Part shown: one piece after another, positions 23,831 through 32,200 of the stretch
Numbering within the stretch: the stretch's first letter is position 1
Layout of the letters: each line of letters begins with the position of its first letter
Assembly: GCF_965216415.1 (NCBI RefSeq)
Contig: NZ_CBDCFU010000002.1
Reading direction: 5' to 3' (one strand)
Length of the DNA stretch: 64,000 nt
DNA from: Marivita sp003149565
GTDB taxonomy: Bacteria > Pseudomonadota > Alphaproteobacteria > Rhodobacterales > Rhodobacteraceae
The notes under the pieces: generated by a model
Database searches by the model: none
What the model saw: only the letters and a program-made list of their open reading frames with translations
What the model was told of the DNA's origin: nothing
Made by a program: the position numbers and the translations under genes

Positions 23831-25579
23831 TCACCGCACTGCCGGCGCCGCATCCTCCAAGCGCAATTGCACGGAGCGCCTGCCGCCCCATTCGTTGATT
23901 TCAAGACGTCCTGCCAAATGGAATCGAGCACCGCCGTGCTGTTCGAGCGCAGAACCCAAAGGCCCGTCGAATGCGCCAAAGGAAATCGCGTCGATCCGAG
24001 CCCCCAGACCGTCACCGAAACCGATCTTGAGGTGGCCGCTGCCCACACGTTTTGCGAAACCAATCTGCACATCCGGGAACACGAACCTGGGGGCAGCAGC
24101 GCCCGCGCCGAAAGGCCCTGCTTCTTCCAATTGCTCTACCAGGTCTGGCGTCGCTGCTCCTGGCATCAAGGTACCGTCCAGCCGCAAATCCGAAGCGCCC
24201 AGCTGGTCCGCGCCCTGCTTTGCCAGAATCTCCGACAGACGCGCCATCGCGGGTTCCAGCTGAGCGCGGCTCAAAGAGAGGCCGGCCGCCATCTTGTGAC
24301 CACCGCCCTTTTCCAGATGGCCTTCGGATGCCAGCTTTTGGATCGCAGCCCCAAGATCAATCCCACTGACGGACCGGCCCGATCCTTTGCCGGCGTCACC
24401 GTCGAAGCCGATCACGATGGCGGGACGATTGGTGCGCTCCTTGAGACGTGATGCCACAATCCCAACAACACCGGGGTGCCACCCCTCTCCGGCTGCCCAG
24501 ACAAGAGGTGCATCGAAACCGCGTTCTTCCGCCTGCTCCAGTGCCTGAGCACGCACCGCTTCTTCGATCTCGCGGCGCTCTGTGTTCAGCGCGTCCAGAC
24601 GTTCTGCAAGCGCCTTGGCCTCATGTGGATCGGTACAGGCCAAAAGGCGCGCGCCGAGGTCGGCTTTTCCAATCCGTCCACCGGCATTCACGCGAGGTCC
24701 CAAAACAAAGCCAAGATGATAGGACTTCGGGGCCGTATCCAGGCGCCCAACATCACACAGCGCAACCAGACCCGGACGCGACCGTTGAGCCATCACGCGC
24801 AATCCTTGCCGCACCAAGGCGCGGTTGACGCCCTTCAACGGAGCCACGTCAGCAACCGTTGCCAAAGCCACAAGATCGAGCATGGACATCAAGTCCGGTC
24901 CAGACTCCCCCGCAAGACGCATCTGGCGTCCCGCCTCAACGAGGGCCAGAAAGACGACACCCGCCGCACAAAGATGCGCCAATGCGCCGTCTTCGTCCTG
25001 TCGGTTCGGGTTAACCACTGCAAAGGCATCAGGAAGCGTTTCGCCACCGAGATGGTGATCGAGGACAACCACGTCCGCATCTTTGGCTGCCGCGATAGGA
25101 CCATGAGAGAGTGTGCCGCAGTCCACACAGATGATCAGGTCGTGGTCTTCCGCCAACGCTGACATGGCCGCTTCATTCGGACCATAGCCTTCGTCGATCC
25201 GGTCCGGAATATAAAGCGTGGCTTGGCGGCCCAACTGCCGCAGCCAGTCGATGAGCAAGGCCGCCGATGCACCGCCATCAACGTCATAGTCCGCAAAGAT
25301 CGCGATCCGTTCCCGATTTCGAACGGCTTGGAGCAGGCGACCCGCTGCCTGCTCCATATCCCGCAAGGATCGCGGGTCCGGCAGAAGGGCGCGGAGTGTC
25401 GGTTCCAGATAGGTGGGGACGTCGTCAACAGCGACGCCCAAACGCGACAGTGTCTGGCACAGTGCGGGCGGCAAGCCGGTCTGTTGCACCAGAGCTTCTG
25501 CATGCCGCGAAATTTCAGCCGCCGGACCAATCCAGCGCCGTCCGGTCAGTGACCTGTCAACGCCGAGATACCCGGTCAC
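23831..25579 (-). CDS. recJ: Single-stranded-DNA-specific exonuclease RecJ
   Basis: The protein has 582 residues, normal for RecJ. The DHH phosphoesterase domain contains IAIFADYDVDGGASAALL (motif I), IICVDCGT, and VVLDHHLGGE (the DHH motif). The DHHA1 domain carries GGRIGKADLGARLLAC and the closing GGHKMAAGLSLSR. RecJ degrades 5'-ended single strands in RecF recombination and in mismatch and base-excision repair, using Mn2+ or Mg2+. It is the third gene of hom-glpX-recJ, starting 10 bases after glpX. Confidence 0.96.
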   Translation of the reverse strand: MTGYLGVDRSLTGRRWIGPAAEISRHAEALVQQTGLPPALCQTLSRLGVAVDDVPTYLEPTLRALLPDPRSLRDMEQAAGRLLQAVRNRERIAIFADYDVDGGASAALLIDWLRQLGRQATLYIPDRIDEGYGPNEAAMSALAEDHDLIICVDCGTLSHGPIAAAKDADVVVLDHHLGGETLPDAFAVVNPNRQDEDGALAHLCAAGVVFLALVEAGRQMRLAGESGPDLMSMLDLVALATVADVAPLKGVNRALVRQGLRVMAQRSRPGLVALCDVGRLDTAPKSYHLGFVLGPRVNAGGRIGKADLGARLLACTDPHEAKALAERLDALNTERREIEEAVRAQALEQAEERGFDAPLVWAAGEGWHPGVVGIVASRLKERTNRPAIVIGFDGDAGKGSGRSVSGIDLGAAIQKLASEGHLEKGGGHKMAAGLSLSRAQLEPAMARLSEILAKQGADQLGASDLRLDGTLMPGAATPDLVEQLEEAGPFGAGAAAPRFVFPDVQIGFAKRVGSGHLKIGFGDGLGARIDAISFGAFDGPLGSALEQHGGARFHLAGRLEINEWGGRRSVQLRLEDAAPAVR

Positions 25580-25589
25580 GCTCGCCTCA

Positions 25590-26555
25590 TCAGTGCATCG
25601 GGTTCCGATATGTCATCCGCCGCACCGATCCGGTCTTTGACCGCATCAGCAAGGTTTCGGTCGTATAGAAACCAACCTCGCGCTTGATGCCAGCCAGCAG
25701 CGACCCGCTTGTGACACCTGTTGCTGCAAAGATGACGTCCTCGGTGACCATTTCATCACGCGAATAGATCTTGTCGAGATCCGTGATCCCGGCTTTGGCG
25801 GCGCGTCCTTTTTCATCGTCGTTCCGGAACAGAAGTCGGCCCTGAATTTGCCCACCCATGCACTTCAGAGCTGCTGCTGCAAGCACTCCTTCAGGCGCAC
25901 CGCCGGTGCCCATGTACATGTCAATGCCGGTCTGGTCCGGCTCAGCGCAATGCATGACACCCGCGACATCGCCGTCAGTGATTAGGCGAATTGCAGCACC
26001 CGTCGAGCGGATCTCTGCGATCATGTCTTCGTGGCGCGGGCGCTCGAGCACACACACGGTGATGTCCCGCGGGCTGCAGCCCTTGACCTTGGCCAGAGCG
26101 GCCACCCGTTCCCGTGGTGTCATATCGAGCGTCACAAGCCCATCGGCGAATCCAGGCCCGATGGCAAGCTTTTCCATATAGACATCCGGCGCGTGCAACA
26201 TGGACCCACGCGGCCCCATCGCAATCACGGTCAGCGCGTTGGGCATATCTTTGGCCGTCAAGGTTGTTCCTTCCAGAGGATCAAGCGCAATGTCCACCCC
26301 CGGACCGTTCCCCGTACCCACCTCTTCTCCAATAAAGAGCATCGGCGCTTCGTCGCGTTCGCCTTCGCCAATGACAACAACACCGGCGATGTCCAGCAGG
26401 TTCAACTGCTCGCGCATGGCGTTTACCGCAGCCTGATCCGCTGCTTTCTCGTCGCCCCGCCCGATCAGATTGACGGTCGCGATTGCGGCCTGCTCCGCCA
26501 CCCGCGCCAAACCAAGGGACAACATACGGTCGTTGAAATCAGGGCGCGCGGTCAT
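25590..26555 (-). CDS. glpX: Class II fructose-1,6-bisphosphatase
   Basis: The protein has 321 residues, as in GlpX. The Li+-sensitive phosphatase motifs are visible: VVIGEGERDEAPMLFIGEEVG, DIALDPLEGTTLTAKDMPNA (the D-P-x-x-G-T/S metal site), and GTGGAPEGVLAAAALKCMGG. The enzyme hydrolyses fructose 1,6-bisphosphate in gluconeogenesis, and in some alphaproteobacteria also sedoheptulose bisphosphate. The placement between hom and recJ is a conserved arrangement that I recognise from Rhodobacterales genomes. Confidence 0.95.
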   Translation of the reverse strand: MTARPDFNDRMLSLGLARVAEQAAIATVNLIGRGDEKAADQAAVNAMREQLNLLDIAGVVVIGEGERDEAPMLFIGEEVGTGNGPGVDIALDPLEGTTLTAKDMPNALTVIAMGPRGSMLHAPDVYMEKLAIGPGFADGLVTLDMTPRERVAALAKVKGCSPRDITVCVLERPRHEDMIAEIRSTGAAIRLITDGDVAGVMHCAEPDQTGIDMYMGTGGAPEGVLAAAALKCMGGQIQGRLLFRNDDEKGRAAKAGITDLDKIYSRDEMVTEDVIFAATGVTSGSLLAGIKREVGFYTTETLLMRSKTGSVRRMTYRNPMH

Positions 26556-26641
26556 GAAGCTCTCCAGTCACGAAAAAAGTCAGGTCCGTTGCGTGTTACG
26601 CGGGTGCCCCCCGGCTGACAAGGTTGATTGCGCTAAAGCAA

Positions 26642-27928
26642 TCAGACCCGTTCGATCCGCAACGCGATGGGTTCACCTTCAACGACATTGGTCCCGACCA
26701 TCGCAGCCAAAGCCTCGTCGAGCGCCGCACGCGTGGTTTTGTGGGTGACAATGAGGACAGGTGCCGTGTTCTGATCGTGGCTGCGCTGGCGCATCCGGTT
26801 GATCGAGACACCGGCATCGCCCAGAACGGCCGCAACCTTCGCTAATGCGCCGGGTTTGTCCAAAAGCGCCAGACGCAAATAGTACGGAGCGGGCGTTGCG
26901 GTTTGCGCAGGTTTGGTGATCTCAAGACCTGACGCAGGCTGACCAAAGGTCGAAACACGGATACCGCGTGCGATATCAATCACATCGCCCATTACGGCGC
27001 TGGCTGTTGGGCCTTCGCCTGCGCCGGCCCCCCGCATGACAATCTGCCCAACCTGGTCGCCCTCAATGACAATCATGTTGGTGCCACCCTCAAGCTGCCC
27101 CAGAGGAGACGTAGCGGGCACAAGGCAGGGTGACATGCGTTGTTCGAGCCCACGACCCGTCATCTGGCAAACACCAAGCAGTTTTACCTTGTAGCCCATG
27201 TCGGCGGCTTGGCGGATGTCTTCGATGCTGACGCGCTCGATGCCTTCTAGCTCGACAGCGTCGAAGGCCACTTGTGTTCCAAAAGCGATGGAGGCCAGCA
27301 GCGACAGCTTGTGCCCAGCATCAATCCCGCCGACATCAAGGTTCGGGTCGGCCTCGAGATATCCGAGCCCATCTGCTTCGGCAAAAGCCTCCTCATAGGT
27401 CAGGCCGGCCGTTTCCATGCGTGTCAGGATGTAGTTGCAGGTCCCGTTCATGACCCCCATTACACGGGTGATGTCATTGCCAGCCAGGCCTTCGAGAAGG
27501 GTCTTGACCACGGGGATTCCGCCCGCGACGGCGGCCTCAAACCGAAGCACGGCACCCGCTGCCTCGGCCGCTGTGGCCAGAGCCTGACCGTGATGTGCCA
27601 GCAAAGCCTTGTTAGCCGTGACAACATCTTTGCCCGCGCGAAGTGCGGCCTCGGTTGCGGCTTTGGCCGGACCATCACTGCCACCGACCAATTCGACGAA
27701 CACATCAACATCATCGCGCTGCGCCAGTGCGACGGGATCATCTTCCCAATCATAGTTGTCCAAGGACACGCCGCGTTCCTTGGCACGATTGCGCGCACTC
27801 ACCGCGCTGATCGCAATCGGACGACCGCCCCGGGCCTCGAGCAACGCCGCTTTCTGGCGCACGATCTTGACGACGCCCGCGCCAACAGTGCCAAGCCCCG
27901 CAATTCCAAGGCGCAGAGGTTCAGTCAT
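26642..27928 (-). CDS. hom: Homoserine dehydrogenase
   Basis: The protein has 428 residues. The N-terminal Rossmann fold has GIAGLGTVGAGVVKIV. The catalytic domain contains the family signature GIPVVKTLLEGLAGNDITRV, then MGVMNGTCNYILTRMETAG and DVGGIDAGHKLSLLASIAFG, with the substrate-binding Lys and Asp. The last 80 residues form an ACT domain (LLDKPGALAKVAAVLGDAGV), implying feedback by an amino acid such as threonine. It catalyses the NAD(P)H-dependent step from aspartate semialdehyde to homoserine on the path to Thr and Met. It is first of three genes. Confidence 0.96.
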   Translation of the reverse strand: MTEPLRLGIAGLGTVGAGVVKIVRQKAALLEARGGRPIAISAVSARNRAKERGVSLDNYDWEDDPVALAQRDDVDVFVELVGGSDGPAKAATEAALRAGKDVVTANKALLAHHGQALATAAEAAGAVLRFEAAVAGGIPVVKTLLEGLAGNDITRVMGVMNGTCNYILTRMETAGLTYEEAFAEADGLGYLEADPNLDVGGIDAGHKLSLLASIAFGTQVAFDAVELEGIERVSIEDIRQAADMGYKVKLLGVCQMTGRGLEQRMSPCLVPATSPLGQLEGGTNMIVIEGDQVGQIVMRGAGAGEGPTASAVMGDVIDIARGIRVSTFGQPASGLEITKPAQTATPAPYYLRLALLDKPGALAKVAAVLGDAGVSINRMRQRSHDQNTAPVLIVTHKTTRAALDEALAAMVGTNVVEGEPIALRIERV

Positions 27929-28002
27929 TCGGGCATTCCTTTTGCAGTCGGGGTGTTTTCGCCCGCAATAGCGCCTTGCGCTGAGGCCTGCAACGGCCCT
28001 GA

Positions 28003-28284
28003 TCAGGGCTGCGTCACGCCGTCGTCCATTCGGTCACGCGTGTCAGGATCAATGACCGGTTCGCGCAGGCCATTGGCGCGATTGCGGAGATTTTCAGCGC
28101 GACGGATCAGGACATCGTCATCGACCTCGGTCAATTCGCTATCCTGCTGAGCCACCAAGTCCTCGAACGGAAGCAATGCGGGATACTCAGCCTGACGTTC
28201 GCCAGTGGCCAACACAGCATCGACTTCTGGGAACTCTGTGCATGCAGCCAACAGAAAACCAGGAATGAGTGCTGCCCGCCACAT
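28003..28284 (-). CDS. Small predicted lipoprotein, unknown function
   Basis: The product has 93 residues. The N-terminus is a short lipoprotein signal (MWRAALIPGFLLAAC), with the lipobox L-A-A-C at residues 12-15. The mature part is acidic and helical (DLVAQQDSELTEVDDDVLIR, RRAENLRNRANGL). No domain is recognised. It sits between hom and the divergent TetR gene. A GAGCAACACC-type weak ribosome site is upstream. Confidence 0.65.
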   Translation of the reverse strand: MWRAALIPGFLLAACTEFPEVDAVLATGERQAEYPALLPFEDLVAQQDSELTEVDDDVLIRRAENLRNRANGLREPVIDPDTRDRMDDGVTQP

Positions 28285-28352
28285 AGGTGTTGCTCCTTTT
28301 GCAATTCATGTCTTGCCGCAGCGCGAGCGTCTGCGCAACCACGGGCTTGTTT

Positions 28353-28366
28353 TGAACGGGTGTTCA
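28353..28366. promoter_or_regulatory. Palindromic operator of the TetR-family regulator
   Basis: TGAAC-GGGT-GTTCA is a perfect 5+5 palindrome ending 14 bases before the TetR start codon. TGAAC/GTTCA half-sites are typical self-binding sites of this regulator family, so negative autoregulation is likely. It also lies upstream of the divergent lipoprotein gene. Confidence 0.55.
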
Positions 28367-28380
28367 GTTAATCTGCTGGC

Positions 28381-28965
28381 ATGGCACGCACGGCTGGCTC
28401 ACATTCGGATATCACGGGGCCACGGGTGCGCGAGGCCGCCCTCTCGCTCTTTGCGCAGCATGGCTACGCCGCAGTGTCGATGCGCCAAATTGCAAAGGAA
28501 GTCGGCGTGCAGGCCGGAGCGCTTTATAATTATACGCCCGACAAACAGTCGTTGCTGTTCGACCTGTTGCGCGGGCATATGGACGAGCTTCTGTCGGCGC
28601 GTGCAAAGGAACTGGTTCCAGACACGCCCGTGGCGCAGCTGGAAGCCTTCAGCAAATTCCACATCCGCTTTCATCTGGAACGCCCCCTCTCCGTCTTCAT
28701 ATCGTATATGGAACTCCGAAACCTGACCCCCGAGAACTTCGTGACGATCGAAGAGCTTCGGCGGAAATATGAGGGGCAGCTCGAAACAATCCTGCGGGAT
28801 GGGCACGAGGCTGGCGCGTTCCAAGTTGCCGATACGAAGATAACCACGCTTGCGATCATTGCGATGCTGAACGGCGTCAACACATGGTACCGAAGCGGAG
28901 GACGGCTGTCGCTGCCCGAGGTGGAGGCGATCTATTGGGATATGGTGCGCAAGGCGGTGACATAG
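28381..28965 (+). CDS. TetR/AcrR-family transcriptional regulator
   Basis: The protein has 194 residues. The N-terminal helix-turn-helix is clear: REAALSLFAQHGYAAVSMRQ, IAKEVGVQAGALYNYTPDKQ. The C-terminal ligand domain (residues 70-190) includes RFHLERPLSVFISYMELRNL and a C-terminal motif NGVNTWYRSGGRLSLPEVEA, reminiscent of the acyl-CoA-responsive TetR_C_33 subgroup that controls acyl-CoA metabolism. The ligand is not known. A palindrome 14 bases upstream suggests self-control. No obvious target gene lies next to it. Confidence 0.88.
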   Translation: MARTAGSHSDITGPRVREAALSLFAQHGYAAVSMRQIAKEVGVQAGALYNYTPDKQSLLFDLLRGHMDELLSARAKELVPDTPVAQLEAFSKFHIRFHLERPLSVFISYMELRNLTPENFVTIEELRRKYEGQLETILRDGHEAGAFQVADTKITTLAIIAMLNGVNTWYRSGGRLSLPEVEAIYWDMVRKAVT

Positions 28966-29019
28966 GAAGAGATTTCGACATCTCTTCTTACACGCGCGTT
29001 CTGACGTGCTTGCCCTTAC

Positions 29020-29376
29020 TCAAACGGACGTGCCCGGTATCCCACCCGTAAATTCATCATAAGCCTCAAGCGCCTTGGCACTGAACGCAACTGACGGTCC
29101 GCCGCCCATATACGCAATCATTGCCAGAGCTTCGCACAGTTCGTCACGGGTGGTCTTCAGGCGGACCAGTGACTTTACGTGAAACGCGATGCAACTGTCG
29201 CAGCGCGTCGAAATCGCGATACCCAACGCGATCAGCTCTTTGGTTTTTTCATCCAGCGCCCCATTGGTTTTGGCGGCACGGCCCATCTGGTTGAACCCGG
29301 CAAATGTCTCTGGCGTTTCCTTTTGCAAAACATCGAGACGCCCAACTGTCTCCTTCATAAAATCTGACCAGCTCAT
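29020..29376 (-). CDS. Carboxymuconolactone-decarboxylase/AhpD-like protein
   Basis: The protein has 118 residues, a single CMD domain. The redox motif CDSCIAFH (C-x2-C followed by His) near residue 60 is that of AhpD-type alkylhydroperoxidases, and ALAMIAYMGGGPSVAFSAKA closes the helical domain. A peroxidase or disulfide-reducing role is plausible; true decarboxylase activity is unlikely given the CxxC. It lies 14 bases downstream of the amino-acid permease gene and could be co-transcribed with it. Confidence 0.85.
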   Translation of the reverse strand: MSWSDFMKETVGRLDVLQKETPETFAGFNQMGRAAKTNGALDEKTKELIALGIAISTRCDSCIAFHVKSLVRLKTTRDELCEALAMIAYMGGGPSVAFSAKALEAYDEFTGGIPGTSV

Positions 29377-29390
29377 AAGCCCCTTCCTTG

Positions 29391-30161
29391 TTATCTGCTC
29401 TCGTCCGCGCCCATCTTGCGCTCAAGCCAGCGCACAAAAAAGCTGATGATCAAAACAAGAACGAGGTATTCGAGGATCAGCAGCGTATAGATTTCCAGCG
29501 GCCGATACTCAGTCACGACCAATTCGTTGGCGCGGCGTGTCAGTTCCTGCATGCCGATCACTGACGCAAAGGCCGACATTTTCACGATGTAAATGAACTG
29601 GTTGGCGAGAGGCGGCAAAATACGCCGGATCGCTTGCGGAAGAATGACGTAGCGCATGGTCTGACTGTAAGTCAGACCAACTGTACGGGCCGCCTCCGTC
29701 TGGCCTTTCGGGATCGACTGGATACCGGAGCGGTAGATTTCAGCCGTGAATGCGCTGTCGGAAATCGCCAGCGTGATGATCGCCCCCCAAAACGCGTCAA
29801 TGGTTATCGGAAACCCAAGTGACCGCATGACCACGGGCAATCCGTAAAACACCCAGAAAAGCATAGGGAGCAAAGGAATTGCCCGTACAAACTCGATATA
29901 CACGCGTGACGGCAACCGAATCCAACGGTTCGAGGACATGCCGGGCAGCGCAACCAGCAGTCCAATGGTCATCGACAGCGCGGTGGCGATCAACGACAGC
30001 TGGATCGTCGCCCAGAATCCGCCAATCAGGAAACGCACATTGGATTGCCCCTGAGGTGTCGAGGGATCAATCACATACCAACCCCAGGTCCCGTCACCCG
30101 AACATGCCGCAAGAAAAAAACATGCGCCCAGAAGCACCGAAAGTCTGAAAAACCGTGTCAT
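29391..30161 (-). CDS. Polar amino-acid ABC transporter permease with a lipobox-like N-terminus
   Basis: From ATG 30161 the protein has 256 residues. The permease core starts at about residue 45 (GGFWATIQLSLIATALSMTI). It contains the EAA loop (AEIYRSGIQSIPKGQTEAAR, TVGLTYSQTMRYVILPQAIR), which contacts the ATPase. About five membrane spans follow. The unusual part is the N-terminus, MTRFFRLSVLLGACFFLAAC then SGDGTWGW, which looks like a lipoprotein signal with L-A-A-C. The frame is open 49 codons further upstream, but that stretch overlaps the ATPase gene and is unlike the family. It is 10 bases downstream of the ATPase gene. Confidence 0.88.
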   Translation of the reverse strand: MTRFFRLSVLLGACFFLAACSGDGTWGWYVIDPSTPQGQSNVRFLIGGFWATIQLSLIATALSMTIGLLVALPGMSSNRWIRLPSRVYIEFVRAIPLLPMLFWVFYGLPVVMRSLGFPITIDAFWGAIITLAISDSAFTAEIYRSGIQSIPKGQTEAARTVGLTYSQTMRYVILPQAIRRILPPLANQFIYIVKMSAFASVIGMQELTRRANELVVTEYRPLEIYTLLILEYLVLVLIISFFVRWLERKMGADESR

Positions 30162-30171
30162 GCGCGATGCC

Positions 30172-30912
30172 TCAATGATGCAGGATTTTTTCGAGGAAGG
30201 ACTTGAATCGCTTGGTTTTTGGCGCTTCGAAAACTTCAGCGGGCGTTCCGGTCTCAACGATCTCGCCGCTGTCCATGAACACCATGCGATCCGCAACCTT
30301 GCGCGCAAAGCCCATTTCGTGGGTCACCACAAGCATGGTCATTCCATCGCGTGCCAATTCCACCATGACATCGAGAACCTCAGAAATCATTTCGGGATCA
30401 AGGGCCGACGTTGGTTCATCAAACAGCATGATTTTGGGCTTCATGCACAAGGACCGGGCAATCGCCACACGCTGCTGTTGGCCTCCGGATAGATCACGTG
30501 GACGTTTTTTTGCCTGCTCTGGAATGCGCACGCGGTCCAGATATTCCATCGCAAGAGCCTCGGCCTCTTTGCGAGACAGCCCACGCGCCTTCATGGGACC
30601 AAGCATCAGGTTGTCGATCACACTTAAATGCGGAAACAGATTGAACTGCTGGAACACCATGCCGACTTCTGCACGCACCCTTTCAACACCGCCCGGTGCG
30701 GATAAAGACATCCCGTCAACAGTGATCTGGCCGGAATCATATTGTTCCAATCCATTCACGCATCTGATTAGAGTGGACTTACCCGAACCCGAAGGTCCGC
30801 AAATGACGATACGCTCGCCCAGACTGACATTCAGGTCCACATTGGTCAGAGCCTGGAAATCCCCAAAGGATTTGTTCAGCGAACTGATCTCGATAACGCG
30901 GTCAGCGTTCAT
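30172..30912 (-). CDS. Amino-acid ABC transporter ATP-binding protein
   Basis: The protein has 246 residues and a complete ABC ATPase of the PAAT (GlnQ/HisP) type: Walker A GPSGSGKSTLIRCVNGLE, Q-loop MVFQQFNLFPHLSVIDN, signature LSGGQQQRVAIARSL, Walker B IMLFDEPTSALDPE and H-loop VVTHEMGFA. It energises the permease encoded next and works with the binding protein encoded divergently at 31041. Confidence 0.95.
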   Translation of the reverse strand: MNADRVIEISSLNKSFGDFQALTNVDLNVSLGERIVICGPSGSGKSTLIRCVNGLEQYDSGQITVDGMSLSAPGGVERVRAEVGMVFQQFNLFPHLSVIDNLMLGPMKARGLSRKEAEALAMEYLDRVRIPEQAKKRPRDLSGGQQQRVAIARSLCMKPKIMLFDEPTSALDPEMISEVLDVMVELARDGMTMLVVTHEMGFARKVADRMVFMDSGEIVETGTPAEVFEAPKTKRFKSFLEKILHH

Positions 30913-31040
30913 ACCACACTCCGATCCATCAAATTTGCTCTCAAGATAGCGCGCACCCCGAAAAAACAGGGTCTCGTGATGGCCTTCGGAGCTTTCATCC
31001 TATGTAACCGCACGAAGACAGACACGAAAAGGGAAATACC

Positions 31041-31817
31041 ATGCGTTTTCTGAAATCACTGGGCCTCGCGGCCGCTTTTGCAGCATCGGTTCTTGCTGCG
31101 CCCGCTTCTGCACAATCGGCGCTTCAGGAGATCCTGAGCGGGGGCGTCCTGAAGGTTGGCACAACGGGTGACTGGAACCCGATGTCAGTCCGCGACCCCG
31201 CAACCAACCGCTACAAAGGATATGACATCGATGTCATGACCCAACTCGCAACCGACCTTGGCGTTGAGTTGGAATTCGTGCCGACGGATTGGAAGACCCT
31301 GGTAAACGGAGTCGTTGCCGGGAATTACCACATGACCGGTTCTGCCTCGATCAGCCCCGCACGGATGAAAGCAGCAGGATTTTCCGACAGCTATATCTCG
31401 GTCGAAATCTACCCCTTCACCACCGAAGACAAAATTGATCGTTTTTCGGGCTGGGACTCGATCAATTCGGGTGACGTTAAGGTAGCGACGACACTTGGCA
31501 CCACATTCGAGAAACTGGTGAATGAATGGTTCCCCGATGCCGAGATCACCGTCGTTGAAGCACCTGCCCGCGGCTATCAGGAAGTGCTTTCCGGACGCTC
31601 CGATGTCTTCATCACGTCGAATATCGAAGGCTCGACACTGGTCACCAAATTCCCGAATGTGCGCCAGATTGAAACCGATGGGCCGCGTGCTCCATCGCCG
31701 ATTGCGATGCTATTGCCGCAGAACGATCAGGTTTGGATCAACTATGTAAATAGCTGGATCGAGTTGAAGAAAGCACAAGGCTTCTTTGAGCAGACAGCTG
31801 AAAAATGGGGCCTCTGA
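31041..31817 (+). CDS. Periplasmic amino-acid-type binding protein
   Basis: The protein has 258 residues with a signal peptide (MRFLKSLGLAAAFAASVLAA, then PASA/QS). The PBPb fold follows: GGVLKVGTTGDWNPMSV, GYDIDVMTQLATDLGVELEF, ATTLGTTFEKLVNEWFP and the hinge region near 180. The first block is close to that of cyclohexadienyl dehydratase/amino-acid binding proteins (TTGDWNP), so aromatic or polar amino acids are possible ligands. A GGAAATACC site precedes the ATG. It is transcribed away from its ATPase and permease genes across a 128-base shared promoter region. Confidence 0.88.
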   Translation: MRFLKSLGLAAAFAASVLAAPASAQSALQEILSGGVLKVGTTGDWNPMSVRDPATNRYKGYDIDVMTQLATDLGVELEFVPTDWKTLVNGVVAGNYHMTGSASISPARMKAAGFSDSYISVEIYPFTTEDKIDRFSGWDSINSGDVKVATTLGTTFEKLVNEWFPDAEITVVEAPARGYQEVLSGRSDVFITSNIEGSTLVTKFPNVRQIETDGPRAPSPIAMLLPQNDQVWINYVNSWIELKKAQGFFEQTAEKWGL

Positions 31818-31838
31818 GCACCTTTTCATATCTCAACG

Positions 31839-31864
31839 AAAACCGGCCAATGGCCGGTTTTTTT
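31839..31864. terminator. Bidirectional rho-independent terminator
   Basis: AAACCGGCC-AAT-GGCCGGTTT is a 9-bp perfect stem with a 3-base loop, followed by a run of T. The A-run on the left arm makes it work in both directions. It separates the binding-protein gene from the convergent small gene at 31869. Confidence 0.88.
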
Positions 31865-31868
31865 GCGT

Positions 31869-32066
31869 CTATATCTCCTGTTCTCGCCCGATATCGTGCG
31901 GGCCGACCATGTCGACGACCTTGATCATCCAGCGCAGCACTTCCGCGTCTTCCTCAGTCATGGTCCTCGCCTCCAACAAGTGTTCAGCGTTCTGCCGCAA
32001 CTGTGGCCATCGTCTGTAAAAATCCACCGCATCGGAGATTTCCAGCGGAGCGTGCTTTTCGGACAT
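31869..32066 (-). CDS. Conserved-looking small hypothetical protein
   Basis: The product has 65 residues with no membrane span: MSEKHAPLEISDAVDFYRRW, then LRQNAEHLLEARTMTEEDAE and a short helix VLRWMIKVVDMVG. It is acidic and helical with no known domain. GAAAAGGACCACTTC lies ahead of the ATG. The gene ends at the shared terminator of the binding-protein gene, which supports its reality. Confidence 0.6.
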   Translation of the reverse strand: MSEKHAPLEISDAVDFYRRWPQLRQNAEHLLEARTMTEEDAEVLRWMIKVVDMVGPHDIGREQEI

Positions 32067-32200
32067 GAAGTGGTCCTTTTCTGTTGCCGTTCTCGGAGGT
32101 TAGCAAATGCAAAAACCGACTTACTGTGAAATAAGTGTGAACAGCTTGGTTCCGGCGCTGTGCGTGGTTAGCATCCCGGCAAGCAATCAAAGAGGCTAAC

